Notes: generated by a model from the letters alone, not told the origin. Shown: positions 25,346 to 34,302, counted from the first letter of the stretch. The stretch: DNA of 64,000 bases from Gemmatimonadota bacterium (GCA_022826005.1 JAJDVT010000070.1:1-64000), one strand, 5' to 3'. Numbers and translations are program-made.

Positions 25346-25527
25346 CACTGCGTGAATCGGCCCTTGAAGCTGCCTTTCGGGACTGCTCTGAGCCTGACTG
25401 GGATGGTCACGGGGCGGTGCCCGCGAATGAGTTCTCCAAGGCTTGGGCGAAGAGAGTCCTGGCGGCGTTCCCCGCGGAGCTGGGTGTTCCGGACATCGTG
25501 TTCGAACCGGACGGAGATGCAGGTTAG
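25342..25527 (+). CDS. short hypothetical protein, likely truncated
   Basis: A 61-residue frame from a GTG that overlaps the preceding stop (GTGA). It reads VTLRESALEAAFRDCSEPDW, DGHGAVPANEF and then FPAELGVPDIVFEPDGDAG. It looks like the N-terminal part of a family whose members start with a helical 'DCSEPDWDGHGA' region and continue past 'PDG' for about 60 more residues. Here it stops right after that point, so it is probably a truncated relic within a patch of decayed genes. This family memory is not verified. Confidence 0.4.
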   Translation: MTLRESALEAAFRDCSEPDWDGHGAVPANEFSKAWAKRVLAAFPAELGVPDIVFEPDGDAG

Positions 25528-25853
25528 GGCGAGGCCCGGCTGGATGACCATGTGACCGACATCATGAAGGCGGCGAGAGGCTGAGTCGTCGGCAAGCCCG
25601 GGCGGTTGGAAACCAACATTGAGGGGCCGCGACGGGCGCGGTGAGCCGCACAGCCTCGCACGAGGCCACCAGTGCGGAGGCCGACGTTGCCGCACCATCC
25701 GGGTCGCGGTTGCCCTGAGTCCGTTGACAACCACCGAACCCGTGGCGAGAATTGAAGCGCGGTTGGGAGGGCTGCCCCGGCGGTCCGTTGAGCCGGTCGG
25801 CTCACCCGGCCGCATTTTCTTTTACCATCACTTTCCCGCCTCCTGAGCCCGCC
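25528..25853. other. gene-free stretch upstream of the DUF3800 gene
   Basis: No supported gene. The first part (about 25535-25583) encodes the short tail HVTDIMKAARG before a stop, probably further gene debris. TTGACA at 25724 and an AT-rich CATTTTCTTTTACCATCAC at about 25812 may belong to the promoter of the downstream gene. Confidence 0.3.
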
Positions 25854-26609
25854 ATGCACCTGCTGTACCTCGACGATGCCGGGTCGGCGGCCAACCCCAG
25901 CGAGCAGTATCTCGTCTTGGGCGGGCTGTCCGTGTTCGAGGCGCAGGCGCACTGGATCACCCAGCAACTGGACCGGCTGGCGGAGGACATCAATCCCGGA
26001 GATCCCCATAGCGTGGAGTTTCACGCCTCCGAGGTCTTTTCGCGTCGCACACAACCGTGGAAGCGGCTGAGCCGGGACGAAGCGCGGGGCACGATCAAGT
26101 CCGTCCTTGCCGTGTTGGCGAATGCCCGAGAGACGGCCCGAGCGTTTGCCTGCGTCGTTCACAAGGCCTCGTTTCCGAATCAGGACCCGATGGAGATCGC
26201 GTTCGAGGACCTTTGCAGCAGGTTCGATCGCTACCTACAGCGTCTGAGGGCCAGCGGTGACAAGCAGCGGGGTCTCGTGATACTGGACAAGAGTGCCCAT
26301 GAGACGACGCTTCAGCGGATGGCGGTCGGGTTCCGGACGCTCGGGACCCGATGGGGCGTCATCAGGCTATTGGCGGACACGCCACTGTTCGTGGATTCTC
26401 GCGCCTCGCGTGTCATCCAGCTTGCCGATCATGTCGCCTATGCCGTATTCCGGCGATACGAGTCCGGGGACACCCAGTATCTTGACCGGATAGGGCACAA
26501 GTTCGACTCCGAGGACGGGGTCGTACATGGGCTCGCCCACAAGGAGATCGGCAATCCGCATTGCACCTGCATCGCCTGTCTGAGTCGTCGATCTGGAGAC
26601 AAGCGGTAG
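25854..26609 (+). CDS. DUF3800 domain-containing protein
   Basis: A 251-residue protein starting MHLLYLDDAGSAANPSEQYL. The family hallmarks are all here: YLDDAG at the N-terminus, EFHASEVF (about residue 61), LVILDKSAHETTL near 145, and PLFVDSRASRVIQLADHVAYAVFRRYE near 185-212. The conserved acidic residues and RNase H-like fold suggest a nuclease-type function, commonly found in mobile or defence regions. The in-frame extension upstream lacks coding character, so the ATG at 25854 is preferred. It lies beside decayed toxin-antitoxin genes, in keeping with an accessory patch. Confidence 0.88.
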   Translation: MHLLYLDDAGSAANPSEQYLVLGGLSVFEAQAHWITQQLDRLAEDINPGDPHSVEFHASEVFSRRTQPWKRLSRDEARGTIKSVLAVLANARETARAFACVVHKASFPNQDPMEIAFEDLCSRFDRYLQRLRASGDKQRGLVILDKSAHETTLQRMAVGFRTLGTRWGVIRLLADTPLFVDSRASRVIQLADHVAYAVFRRYESGDTQYLDRIGHKFDSEDGVVHGLAHKEIGNPHCTCIACLSRRSGDKR

Positions 26610-26824
26610 CCACATCCCTCCGCCGTGCGCCCTCGGTGGACACCGCAAATCTTCGTGAACGGTGCGGACGCGAAACTCATTCGGCCTGCAACCGTCACGC
26701 TTCCTGGCTTCTCGGGGGGGCGCTGGGCGGCCTCCTGGAGGAGCGACGACAACCTCCCGCCGAGGAACGCCTCCCGCTCGGCCCTCAGCACGGATCCGGA
26801 CAGTTGCCGTTCCGGTCAGCCCAC

Positions 26825-28078
26825 TCACTTCTCCATCCGGTAGAGCCGCACGTACTCCACGTCCTGCTCGTCACGCCACACGCCGAGGATGTAGTCGTCA
26901 CCGATTTCGCCATCTCCCACCTGCAGCCCGGGCGGAGTGGCCAGGTTGCCCAGCCAGGTCCCGTCGGGCGCGTACACCTCGTAGGGGAGGGCCTCGGCGC
27001 GGGGAAGCGAATACGGTCGCACCCAGAGGTTGCCCGCCCTGTCCAGATGGATGGCGCTCAGGATGGGAAGCGTCGGAGCCATGGGCAGGTCGCGCCAGGC
27101 CGGCCTGCGTGCCTCCGCCTGCGCCTCGCTCATCCCGCCCCACACCTGGTTTCGCCAGACCATCCAGTCCAGGAACGCTTCCACGTGCTCTTCGGTCACG
27201 GGCACGAGCGGCTTGTCGCGCCTGAGGATCCGTGATGTGGATCCGTCGCGCAGCGAGATCGACCGGATCGAAAAGGCCTCAGTGTCCACGACGGCGAGGG
27301 TGCCCGCCTTGACCGAGAACAGCGGTCCCTTGCCGTATTGGTAACCGGTGTAGGCCACTTGACCGCCCGGGTATGAGGTGATCTCCTGTTCGACGCCCGG
27401 GACATCGATCAGGCGGGCCACGGCGCCATCGTCGAGAGAGACGGTCGCGAGCCGGTACCCCGGCCACCGCACCACGCCTTCCGGCATCTCCCCCCGGTAG
27501 TCGGCAAAGGACATGACCAGGTTGCGTCCCCAGATGCCCTGCACCCCGGTCGGGGTGAAATCGGACCAGGGAGCTTCCACGCGCAGCGTTCGGCCGATTG
27601 TACCATCGGGACCGAAGATCTGGAGGCGGCGCAGCACGTTGTCCCAGGTCACGATCGAATCACTCGCGAGCGCGCCCACCCAGACGAGCCGCTCGTGTTC
27701 GCCGGGCCCTTCCCCTTGCCGCGACGCCTCCCACATGAAGACGCCGTTGCGGTTGTAGCGGCGCAGCACGTTGTTCGACCAGTCCCCGAGCACGATGTCG
27801 CCGTTGCCGAGTCGCACGGCGCGCGCGACGGTTCCCAACAGGTACTCGTCGGGCCCGTCGACGGCGCCGATCTGCACCAGAGGCTCCGCCGAAAAGGTCC
27901 ACTCGTCGCCGGGATCCCAGACGGGCTCGAGCGGCGTGGTTATCGGGATGCCGGCCGAGTCGACCCGCAGCGTGGCCGAGGACCCGCCGGACGAATCGCA
28001 GGCCGCGAGTGAGAGGGAGAGGCCGCAGAGCAGCCATGCGGGGGGCGCGAGTTTCGGGCTCGCCTTGAAGTCCATCAT
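26825..28078 (-). CDS. 6-bladed beta-propeller lipoprotein
   Basis: A 417-residue protein starting MMDFKASPKLAPPAWLLCGL (GGAGGT 6 bases upstream) with the lipobox LSLAAC. Blades: RLGNGDIVLGDWSNNVLRRY, SRQGEGPGEHERLVWVGAL, GPDGTIGRTLRVEAPW, LDRAGNLWVRPYSLPR and the end GDDYILGVWRDEQDVEYVRLY. It is transcribed alone, 268 bases downstream of the second blaI. Its promoter region carries two palindromes that resemble those at 32.2 kb, so it is a likely member of the same BlaI regulon. Confidence 0.82.
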   Translation of the reverse strand: MMDFKASPKLAPPAWLLCGLSLSLAACDSSGGSSATLRVDSAGIPITTPLEPVWDPGDEWTFSAEPLVQIGAVDGPDEYLLGTVARAVRLGNGDIVLGDWSNNVLRRYNRNGVFMWEASRQGEGPGEHERLVWVGALASDSIVTWDNVLRRLQIFGPDGTIGRTLRVEAPWSDFTPTGVQGIWGRNLVMSFADYRGEMPEGVVRWPGYRLATVSLDDGAVARLIDVPGVEQEITSYPGGQVAYTGYQYGKGPLFSVKAGTLAVVDTEAFSIRSISLRDGSTSRILRRDKPLVPVTEEHVEAFLDWMVWRNQVWGGMSEAQAEARRPAWRDLPMAPTLPILSAIHLDRAGNLWVRPYSLPRAEALPYEVYAPDGTWLGNLATPPGLQVGDGEIGDDYILGVWRDEQDVEYVRLYRMEK

Positions 28079-28191
28079 CGCCAGACCTCCTCGGGTCATT
28101 GGTGGCGCCGGTCTCGAAGGTCCCCGGCGCGGAACCTGCCGGCCGTCTCGGGGGTCGAGGCGGCCGGGTGACACCACAGTAGGGTGTTGGC

Positions 28192-28224
28192 GTTGAAAAA
28201 TCAACGATACGGTGAAATTTAACC
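28192..28224 (-). promoter_or_regulatory. paired palindromes, candidate BlaI operators
   Basis: GTTGA-AAAA-TCAAC (28192-28205) is followed after 5 bases by GGTGAAATTTAACC (28211-28224), both inverted repeats in an AT-rich pocket about 115-145 bases before the propeller start at 28078. A nearly identical first element (12 of 14 bases) and a second palindrome with the same spacing lie at 32203-32236. The blaI gene ends 120 bases away. Confidence 0.5.
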
Positions 28225-28346
28225 GCACCAAGAGGGAAACCGGGCAGGGCCATGGCCACCTGGGGGACTGGCTGGGCCATTTACGGGGAGGCGTCGGTAC
28301 TGCTACAAGGATCCGGGTCAGGCGCTCGGACCGCTGGCCCGGAGGT

Positions 28347-28730
28347 TCAGCGCCCTTCCCCGGCTGCCCGATCGATCAGCTTCTTCAGGCGGGCGCGCTC
28401 GTCCGAAGTGAGTTGAGTGTCCTCCAGCTCGAGCAGGGTGTTCACTGCGCCCTCCACCGAGCCGTCGAAGAACGTTCTCAGGACATGCCGCATGACCGAG
28501 CGCCGCGCCCGCTGCACCGGAACCGTCGGTGAATAGACGAGGCGAGGCCCGTCGTATTCGGTTGCCAGGTGCCCCTTGTCGACCAGGATCCGCAACACGG
28601 AGCGGACGGCCGAGTAGCTGGGCGGGTCGGTGATTCGCTCCCGGATCCGGGCAGCAGTGGCGCTGCCCAACTCATGCACGATGTCCATCACTTCACGCTC
28701 TCGTCTGCTGAGCGGCGGCATGTCGGTCAT
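28347..28730 (-). CDS. blaI: BlaI/MecI family repressor (second copy)
   Basis: A 127-residue winged-helix repressor: PLSRREREVMDIVHELGSAT, then SYSAVRSVLRILVDKGHL (recognition helix and wing), and a C-terminal segment with LTSDERARLKKLIDRA. It is clearly different in sequence from the BlaI at 5.5 kb. Its ATG overlaps the original stop of the upstream blaR1-like gene (ATGA), so protease comes first and repressor second here, the reverse of the first locus. With the protease gene broken, repression of this regulon might be permanent. Confidence 0.9.
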   Translation of the reverse strand: MTDMPPLSRREREVMDIVHELGSATAARIRERITDPPSYSAVRSVLRILVDKGHLATEYDGPRLVYSPTVPVQRARRSVMRHVLRTFFDGSVEGAVNTLLELEDTQLTSDERARLKKLIDRAAGEGR

Positions 28731-30906
28731 TGGCGCTCACCGTATTGATCCGGCCACGGATGCCGGCTGAGGGTCACACCGTCGGGGACTTGCTTCCTGA
28801 CGACGTACAGGGACGAGGAGCCCGAGCCGACGATGATCTGGTCCTCCGGCAGGTGAATCGTTCCTGCCACGAGCCGGTCCGATCAACCACATCGTAGCGC
28901 CTCCCCGGAGCGTCCGCCATCAGCGTCCGCTGGATCAGCAACATGCCGTTCGGTGCCGGCTGAACCGCAATGCCTCCCGGGGTCGTCCTGTCGTGCCACT
29001 GCATTACAAAGGGTGGAACGTGGTCCGGCGAAGGCAGGTTCACATACCTGGCAAGACCGGGGCGATCGCAAGCGTCACGGTTTCTGTCTCCCGTCGTTGC
29101 GAAGCACTTCTGCCAGTCGGTAGCCGGCACACGCTCGAACGGCAGCGCGGTGCCCGTCACCCATTCACCGTCCGGCCGACGCCAGTCCACACGGTAGGGG
29201 TCGGGATGCGCTACCGCGATCCAGCTGTCCGGGAAAAGCCATGCCTGTCCTTCGGATGACAGCGGACTGGTGTAGTACCGCTGGCCGAACCGCAACTGCC
29301 GGGTCCCGCCAAATCGCCCCTGGCCTCCAACCTCGGCGATCGTCTCCTGGCGTCCCGGCTCCCAGTCCAGGAAGTTGCCGGTTGTGAGGAGGATCCGCAG
29401 CGAGTCTGCCACCACCCGAGACATGGCCAGCCGGTTTCCCGGATAGCTGAACCCCTCAACCGCAAGGACACGGCCGAAGCGATCGGCTCCCCACAAGGGC
29501 TCGGCACCAAGCCGGGCGATCAGCGCGGTGGCTGCGCCCAGGGTCTCGGGGTGGCCATCCCCCACCACGAGAAACGCCCGATGCGTACTCTGATCGGTGA
29601 AGAGTGTGGAATCAGGACCGAGAGGATAGAGGAAGCCCGGATACAGGAACTCGCCGGGCCCGTTGCCGATGCGGCCCAGGCTGCGCACCTCGTCGGAACG
29701 AAGGTCCACTACAAAGAGATGTCGTTCTCGCTCGCCCGCGTCGGACACGAGAATCCTGCCGTCGGAGAGTTCTCTGACGCTCCGGATGCTGCCGAACCGC
29801 TTCCCATCCAGCGTTTGGTCGGCGGGAGGCAGGCCCGTGAACGGGTTGTCCTCCGAAGCGCCGCGCACCGGACGGGTGACGGCCACGGAGACCCCCACAG
29901 CGCCGATCACAATGAGCAGCACAGCGGTGGCAACGGGGCTGCGGCGCGGTCGCCGCGGGTTGAGTACGGACACGATCCTCCGCTCCAACTGTGAGCGTGA
30001 GTGCCGAACCAGTGGCAGCGACAGCACCGACGGACCGGGACGCATGGCGCCGGACACGGAAAGCAGATGCCCGGCGTATTCGGAGGCGCGGGTTCCGCGA
30101 GCGATCACTTCTTCGTCGCAGGCCTCTTCCCGGGCGGATGCCGACAGGCGTGAGGCCAGCCAGGCGAGCGGATGGAACCAGTAAATCGCGACCGCGGCAC
30201 GGACCAGCAGTTGGCGCAGAGTGTCGCGGCGGCGCACGTGAATGATCTCATGCATGAGCACGGCCCGTCGTTGCCCAGGGGACCAGCCGGCCGCGGAAGT
30301 GGGGAGCAGAACGGCTGGACTTCACCACCCGCCGGTCATCGGAGTGTTGGCTCGCTCTGTGAAGTACAGCCTGACCTCGCCGCGGAGACCGACCTGCCCC
30401 CGGATCGCATCGGCCTGCCGAAGCCAGATCGGGTCGCGGACCCGATGCGCCAGGCGAACGAGTGTCCCGAAACGAGCCCTGCCTACCAGCAGCGAGACGA
30501 GCGAGACGGCGCACCCAAGGCCCCAGAGGAAGAGGGGGAAGGAGACCATTCGCCCTGAAGCGGGAGCCTCCGCAAGTGGGGTCGGCGAGGGTGTGGCGCC
30601 GAGCGACGGTGGGTTCGGTGCGGACGGGGAGATGGACTCGGTTGAGGCGCCGAGAACCGGAGCAACGGCGGTTGGCGGCTCAATGGGCGGGCCACCGGTG
30701 GCGGCGGGCAGGAGCGACACCTCCCAGGCGGGCGCAAAGAGACTCAGCGCCGGCAGCGAGACCAGGAGGGCGAAGGTCGTCGTCCACAAGAGGTGACGAG
30801 TCCCTGCAGGCCGGCGCCGGGCGAGCCACGCCAGAACCAGCGCGACCGACAACACGACAGTGGCTCTGGCGGTGACCTCAAGCAGGCTGGCGGATCCAGG
30901 CATCAT
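28727..30906 (-). pseudogene. third BlaR1-like protease-propeller fusion, disrupted
   Basis: Reading from an ATG that overlaps the upstream stop, the frame gives membrane segments (ATVVLSVALVLAWLA, LLWTTTFALLVSLPALSLF, FPLFLWGLGCAVSLVSLLV), then meets an in-frame TGA at 30322-30324 just before SPAVLLP. Beyond it the same frame continues with RRAVLMHEIIHVRRRD (zinc motif HEIIH), a fourth membrane segment (VATAVLLIVIGAVGVSVAV) and a propeller. Near 28870 a one-base loss shifts the frame; the true end (LPEDQIIVGSGSSSLYVV...) is recognisable down to 28727 by comparison with the neighbouring propeller. Two independent lesions argue for a pseudogene rather than readthrough. A shorter product from the ATG at 30261, including the protease motif, could still be made. 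Confidence 0.8.
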
Positions 30907-32147
30907 CGGCATAAGGGTTCACCGTCCTTCCCCTGTTGACCGTCATCTCGCACCGGGAGGTCCGGCCACAGGTGCCGGCTCAGCGTCAACAGGTCGACCT
31001 CGTCCTTCGTCACCACGTACAGCGATGCGGAACCCGAGCCGACGATGGTCTGGTTTTCCGGCATGACAATGGTGCCCCTCAGCGAGCCGGTCCGGTCCAC
31101 CACATCGTAGTGCCTCCCGGGAGCATCGGCCACCGGCGTCCGCTGAATCAGCAGCACCCCGTTCGGGCCGGGCTGAAGCGCAATGCCCCCCGGCGTAGTC
31201 CGGTTCCGCCGCGCCATCACGAAGGGAGGCAGGTGGTCCGGCCATGGCACGGCATCCATGTTGCGGTATCCGTCACAAGCGCCGGGATCGCTGTTTCCGG
31301 TCCATGCGAAGCAGCGGTCACGCGGGGTGACCGGCACGGGGTCGAACGGCAGCGGATCGCCCCTCACCCACTCGCCGTCCGGCTTGCGCCAGTCGACGCG
31401 GTAGGGGTCAGGATGTGCCAGCGCGATCCAGCCATCCCCGAAGAGCCATGCCTGGCCCTCGGTGGACAGCGGGCTGGTGTAGTAGCGGCGCGCTCCGAAC
31501 TGTGTCCGCCCCCAGCCTCCCAACCGCCCCTGTCCTCCGACCTCGGCGATCGTCTCGTACTCTCCCGGCTCCCAGGAGAAGATACTGCCGGTAGTAAGCA
31601 GGATCCTCAGCGAGTCGGCTTCGACGCGGGACATGGCAAGCCTGTCCCCTGAATAGCCGAATCCCTCGACCCCGAGGACCCGGCCAAAGCGATCGATCCC
31701 CCAGGGGGCCTCCGTGCTGAGCCGGGCAATGAGCAGAGTGGCTGCACTCAGGTTCTCCGGGTGGCCGTCACCCACCACAAGGAACGCACGGTGCGTGGTC
31801 TGATCGGTCAAGAGTGTGGAATCGGCACCGATCGGGTAGAGGAATCCCGGAGACCGGAACTCGCCGGGGCCGTCTCCGATGCTCCCGATGCTGCGCACAT
31901 CCCCGGACCGAATGTCTGCAACGTAGAGGGATTGCTCGAGCACGTCGGACACCAGGACCCTGCCGTCGGCCAGTTCGGCCACGCCCCGAATCCGCGAAAA
32001 CTCCTTCCCAAGCAGCGTCTGGTCGGCGGGAGGCAACACCACGGTCGGGTGGTCCTGGGCCCCCAACACGGGTGGTGCCGTGACCATCAACCCGAGGCAG
32101 GACAACAGGGGGGTCGCCAAACCGGCAACCGGGTATCTCGTACTCAT
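30903..32147 (-). CDS. secreted 6-bladed beta-propeller protein, paralogue of the adjacent sensor domain
   Basis: A 414-residue protein starting MSTRYPVAGLATPLLSCLGL with a signal peptide ending PPVLGAQ. From residue ~38 it runs parallel to the propeller half of the downstream BlaR1-like gene: PPADQTLLGKEFSRIRGVAEL, STLLTDQTTHRAFLVVGDGH, AHPDPYRVDWRKPDGEWV, RTTPGGIALQPGPNGVLLIQRT and VDRTGSLRGTI. Its stop overlaps the start of the blaR1-like gene (ATGA), so free propeller, protease and blaI form one operon. Two palindromes precede it. Confidence 0.82.
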   Translation of the reverse strand: MSTRYPVAGLATPLLSCLGLMVTAPPVLGAQDHPTVVLPPADQTLLGKEFSRIRGVAELADGRVLVSDVLEQSLYVADIRSGDVRSIGSIGDGPGEFRSPGFLYPIGADSTLLTDQTTHRAFLVVGDGHPENLSAATLLIARLSTEAPWGIDRFGRVLGVEGFGYSGDRLAMSRVEADSLRILLTTGSIFSWEPGEYETIAEVGGQGRLGGWGRTQFGARRYYTSPLSTEGQAWLFGDGWIALAHPDPYRVDWRKPDGEWVRGDPLPFDPVPVTPRDRCFAWTGNSDPGACDGYRNMDAVPWPDHLPPFVMARRNRTTPGGIALQPGPNGVLLIQRTPVADAPGRHYDVVDRTGSLRGTIVMPENQTIVGSGSASLYVVTKDEVDLLTLSRHLWPDLPVRDDGQQGKDGEPLCR

Positions 32148-32202
32148 GAGGGGCTCCTCTCCTGGGGACCAGTTGACTCCACTGCCACGATAATACCTGT
32201 GT

Positions 32203-32236
32203 GCTGATATTTCAACATACTGCCGAAAATTCGGCA
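32203..32236 (-). promoter_or_regulatory. paired palindromes, candidate BlaI operators
   Basis: GCTGATATTTCAAC (32203-32216; reverse complement GTTGAAATATCAGC) and the perfect palindrome TGCCGAA-AA-TTCGGCA (32221-32236) lie 56-89 bases before the start of the propeller-blaR1-blaI operon. The first element matches the one at 28192 at 12 of 14 positions, and both promoters have a second AT-centred palindrome 4-5 bases away. Confidence 0.5.
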
Positions 32237-32340
32237 TAGAACCGGCAGAGGCGTGGATGGTCCGAGGGGCTCGTCCGGACTATCGTGGTCGCGCTACCTT
32301 GGGGCATTGCGACGAAGCGCCATCCCCGGTCCAGCCAGCC

Positions 32341-32982
32341 ATGCCAACGACCCCGACGCCGTCCTCAACCGCCGGTGCCAACCCCGTGACCGACCCGGAC
32401 GAACTGCTCTTCTTCCCCACCCCCGCCGACCTCCGCGCCTGGTTGGCCGAGCACCACGACAAGCGCGACGAACTCTGGGTCGGCTACTACAAGAAGGCGA
32501 CCGGCCTGCCGAGCATCACGTGGCCGGAGTCCGTGGACGAAGCCCTCTGCTTCGGCTGGATCGATGGAATCCGCAAGTCGGTTGACGAGAGGAGCTACAA
32601 GATCCGCTTCACTCCCCGCCGGCGCGGCAGTCACTGGAGCGCCCGCAACCTGGGCCGCATGAAGCACCTGATCGCCGAGGGGCTGGTCAAGGAGCCCGGG
32701 CTGACCGCCTACCGCAAGCGCAATCCCGCCAGGGAGCAGCAGGCGGCGCACGAGCAGAAGGACATAGCGCTTCCGCGCGAGTATGAACGGCAGCTGCAGG
32801 CCGATGCCGACGCCTGGAACTACTTCCAGCGGGCCCGCCCGTCGTACCGCAAGCAGGTGACCTGGTGGGTGATCAGTGCGAAACGCGAGGAGACGCGGCT
32901 TCGCCGGCTCGGGATCCTGATCGAGTCCTCCGCAAAGGGGAAGGTGATCCCGCCGATGCGGTGGGCGGAGAGGAAGAAGTGA
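32341..32982 (+). CDS. YdeI/OmpD-associated family protein
   Basis: A 213-residue cytosolic protein. The N-terminal half LLFFPTPADLRAWLAEHH, ELWVGYYKKATGLPSITWPE, SVDEALCFGWIDG and RFTPRRRGSHWSARNLGRM is the YdeI-like domain. The C-terminal part with WNYFQRARPSYRKQVTWWVISAKREETRLRRL is the family's helical 'bacteriocin-protection' tail. Both parts are present at normal length. The biochemical role is not established. A second, shorter copy is at 36834. Confidence 0.88.
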   Translation: MPTTPTPSSTAGANPVTDPDELLFFPTPADLRAWLAEHHDKRDELWVGYYKKATGLPSITWPESVDEALCFGWIDGIRKSVDERSYKIRFTPRRRGSHWSARNLGRMKHLIAEGLVKEPGLTAYRKRNPAREQQAAHEQKDIALPREYERQLQADADAWNYFQRARPSYRKQVTWWVISAKREETRLRRLGILIESSAKGKVIPPMRWAERKK

Positions 32983-33090
32983 CCACGATTGATATACAGT
33001 AGTACATTTTCACAAACGACATATATAACATATTATATCTGTGATATACTATTGTATATCGATGGCGCCCGAGACTGAGGAGTTTTCGGA
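32983..33090 (+). promoter_or_regulatory. AT-rich promoter island before the DUF1295 gene
   Basis: About 65 bases (32996-33062) are strongly AT-rich, with overlapping TATATA, CATATTATATC and TATACTATTG words, in a region otherwise near 65-70% GC. It lies directly before the membrane-protein gene at 33091, so it likely holds its promoter and possibly regulator sites. No exact palindrome longer than 8 bases was found by eye. Confidence 0.4.
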
Positions 33091-33933
33091 ATGTTCGGAC
33101 TCGACTTCATCACGCTCCCGCTGGCTGGAACGCCGTTCGGGACCGCGCTCGAGGTCTGCCTAGTCACGGCATTCGTGGCGTGGCTGCTCTCGGTGATCAC
33201 CCGGGAGGTCTCCTGGATCGATCGCCTCTGGTCGATCTGTCCGCCGGTCTATTGCCTGATCGTCGCCTTCGCAACCGACTTCCAGTTCGCACGCGTCAAC
33301 GTCATGACGCTGCTCGTCGTCCTGTGGGGCGCGCGCCTGACCTGGAACTTCGCGCGCAAGGGTGGCTACAGGCCGGGCGGCGAGGACTACCGCTGGGCGA
33401 CCGTCCGTCAAAAGGCGGGCCCGGTGGGATTCCAGGTGCTCAACATCACCTTCGTCCATCCCGGACAGATGGTGCTCATCTGGCTGTTCACTTCCCCGAT
33501 TCACCGGGCGTGGGCGTTCGGCGATCTGCCGCTCAACCGGCTCGACTTCGTGGCCGCCGGGCTCTTCTTCCTGCTACTGGTCGGTCAGACCATCGCCGAC
33601 AATCAGCAGTGGAGCTTCCAGCAGGACAAGAAGCGGCGGATCGCGGCGGGCGAGGATGTCGAACACCCGTTCCTCACCACCGGGCTCTTCCGCTACAGCC
33701 GCCACCCGAACTACTTCTGCGAGATCGCCATGTGGTGCGTCTTCTACCTGTTCGCGGTCGCGGCATCCGGCGAGTGGCTGCATTGGACCGGGCTGGGTTG
33801 CATCGGGCTGATCCTGCTCTTCATCCCGTCCCTGCGCATGACCGAGCAGTTGTCCGCCGCCAGGTACCCCACATACCGAGACTACCAGGCGACGACTTCG
33901 GCGTTGATCCCGCTGCCGCCGAGGGGGGGCTGA
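33091..33933 (+). CDS. DUF1295 membrane protein (steroid 5-alpha-reductase-like)
   Basis: A 280-residue protein with about seven membrane segments. The DUF1295 signature is clear: SWIDRLWSICPPVYCLIVA, WGARLTWNFARKGGY, PGGEDYRWATVR, LFRYSRHPNYFCEIAMWCVFY (the motif shared with isoprenylcysteine methyltransferases and steroid reductases, about residues 203-223) and the end MTEQLSAARYPTYRDYQ. Length is typical. The substrate is unknown; lipid or steroid-like compounds are assumed from the fold. Confidence 0.9.
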   Translation: MFGLDFITLPLAGTPFGTALEVCLVTAFVAWLLSVITREVSWIDRLWSICPPVYCLIVAFATDFQFARVNVMTLLVVLWGARLTWNFARKGGYRPGGEDYRWATVRQKAGPVGFQVLNITFVHPGQMVLIWLFTSPIHRAWAFGDLPLNRLDFVAAGLFFLLLVGQTIADNQQWSFQQDKKRRIAAGEDVEHPFLTTGLFRYSRHPNYFCEIAMWCVFYLFAVAASGEWLHWTGLGCIGLILLFIPSLRMTEQLSAARYPTYRDYQATTSALIPLPPRGG

Positions 33934-33961
33934 AGAAACTTCGTTTCGGACCACGCAGTCG

Positions 33962-34174
33962 CTATTCGCGGAGCCGCTCGTACTCCGGTCGGGCGCAGCC
34001 GGTGACCCGTTCGACCAGGCTTTCCACCGCTGCTTCCTGAAGCTCGGCGGACGTTACACCCTCCTCTGAGGGCTCAGGCTCACCGGCTTCCTGCAGCCGG
34101 TTGGCACGCTCGAGGAGGTGCCTCACCTCGTCGTCACCGTAGCGCCGCGGTCCGCCGGGTTTGTTGCTGGTAAT
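33962..34174 (-). pseudogene. short remnant of a charged helical domain
   Basis: The reverse strand encodes RRYGDDEVRHLLERANRLQ, then SEEGVTSAELQEAAVESLVERV, and ends. This resembles a charged N-terminal region ('YTDEEVRRLLERA... LTLAELEEIA') seen on several membrane proteins, but the expected membrane part is missing. The only near start is an ATT after GGAGG; an ATG upstream would add non-coding-like sequence. Probably a remnant; the family link is from memory. Confidence 0.35.
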
Positions 34175-34302
34175 GGGGCCTCCTCCGACTGGGTGCCGAC
34201 ATGAGGCGATCGAACAGGCCGGGAGTCGTACACTGCAATAATACGCCGTACATTCCCATGGGTTCAAACCCAGCACCTCAAACACCGGAGATCGTCTCGA
34301 AG

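Noticed and set aside
30322-30324. Possible selenocysteine or readthrough codon in the third BlaR1-like gene.
   Set aside because: The aligned residue in the sister proteins is glycine, not cysteine, no SECIS-like hairpin was recognised, and a second lesion exists downstream. A pseudogene is simpler.
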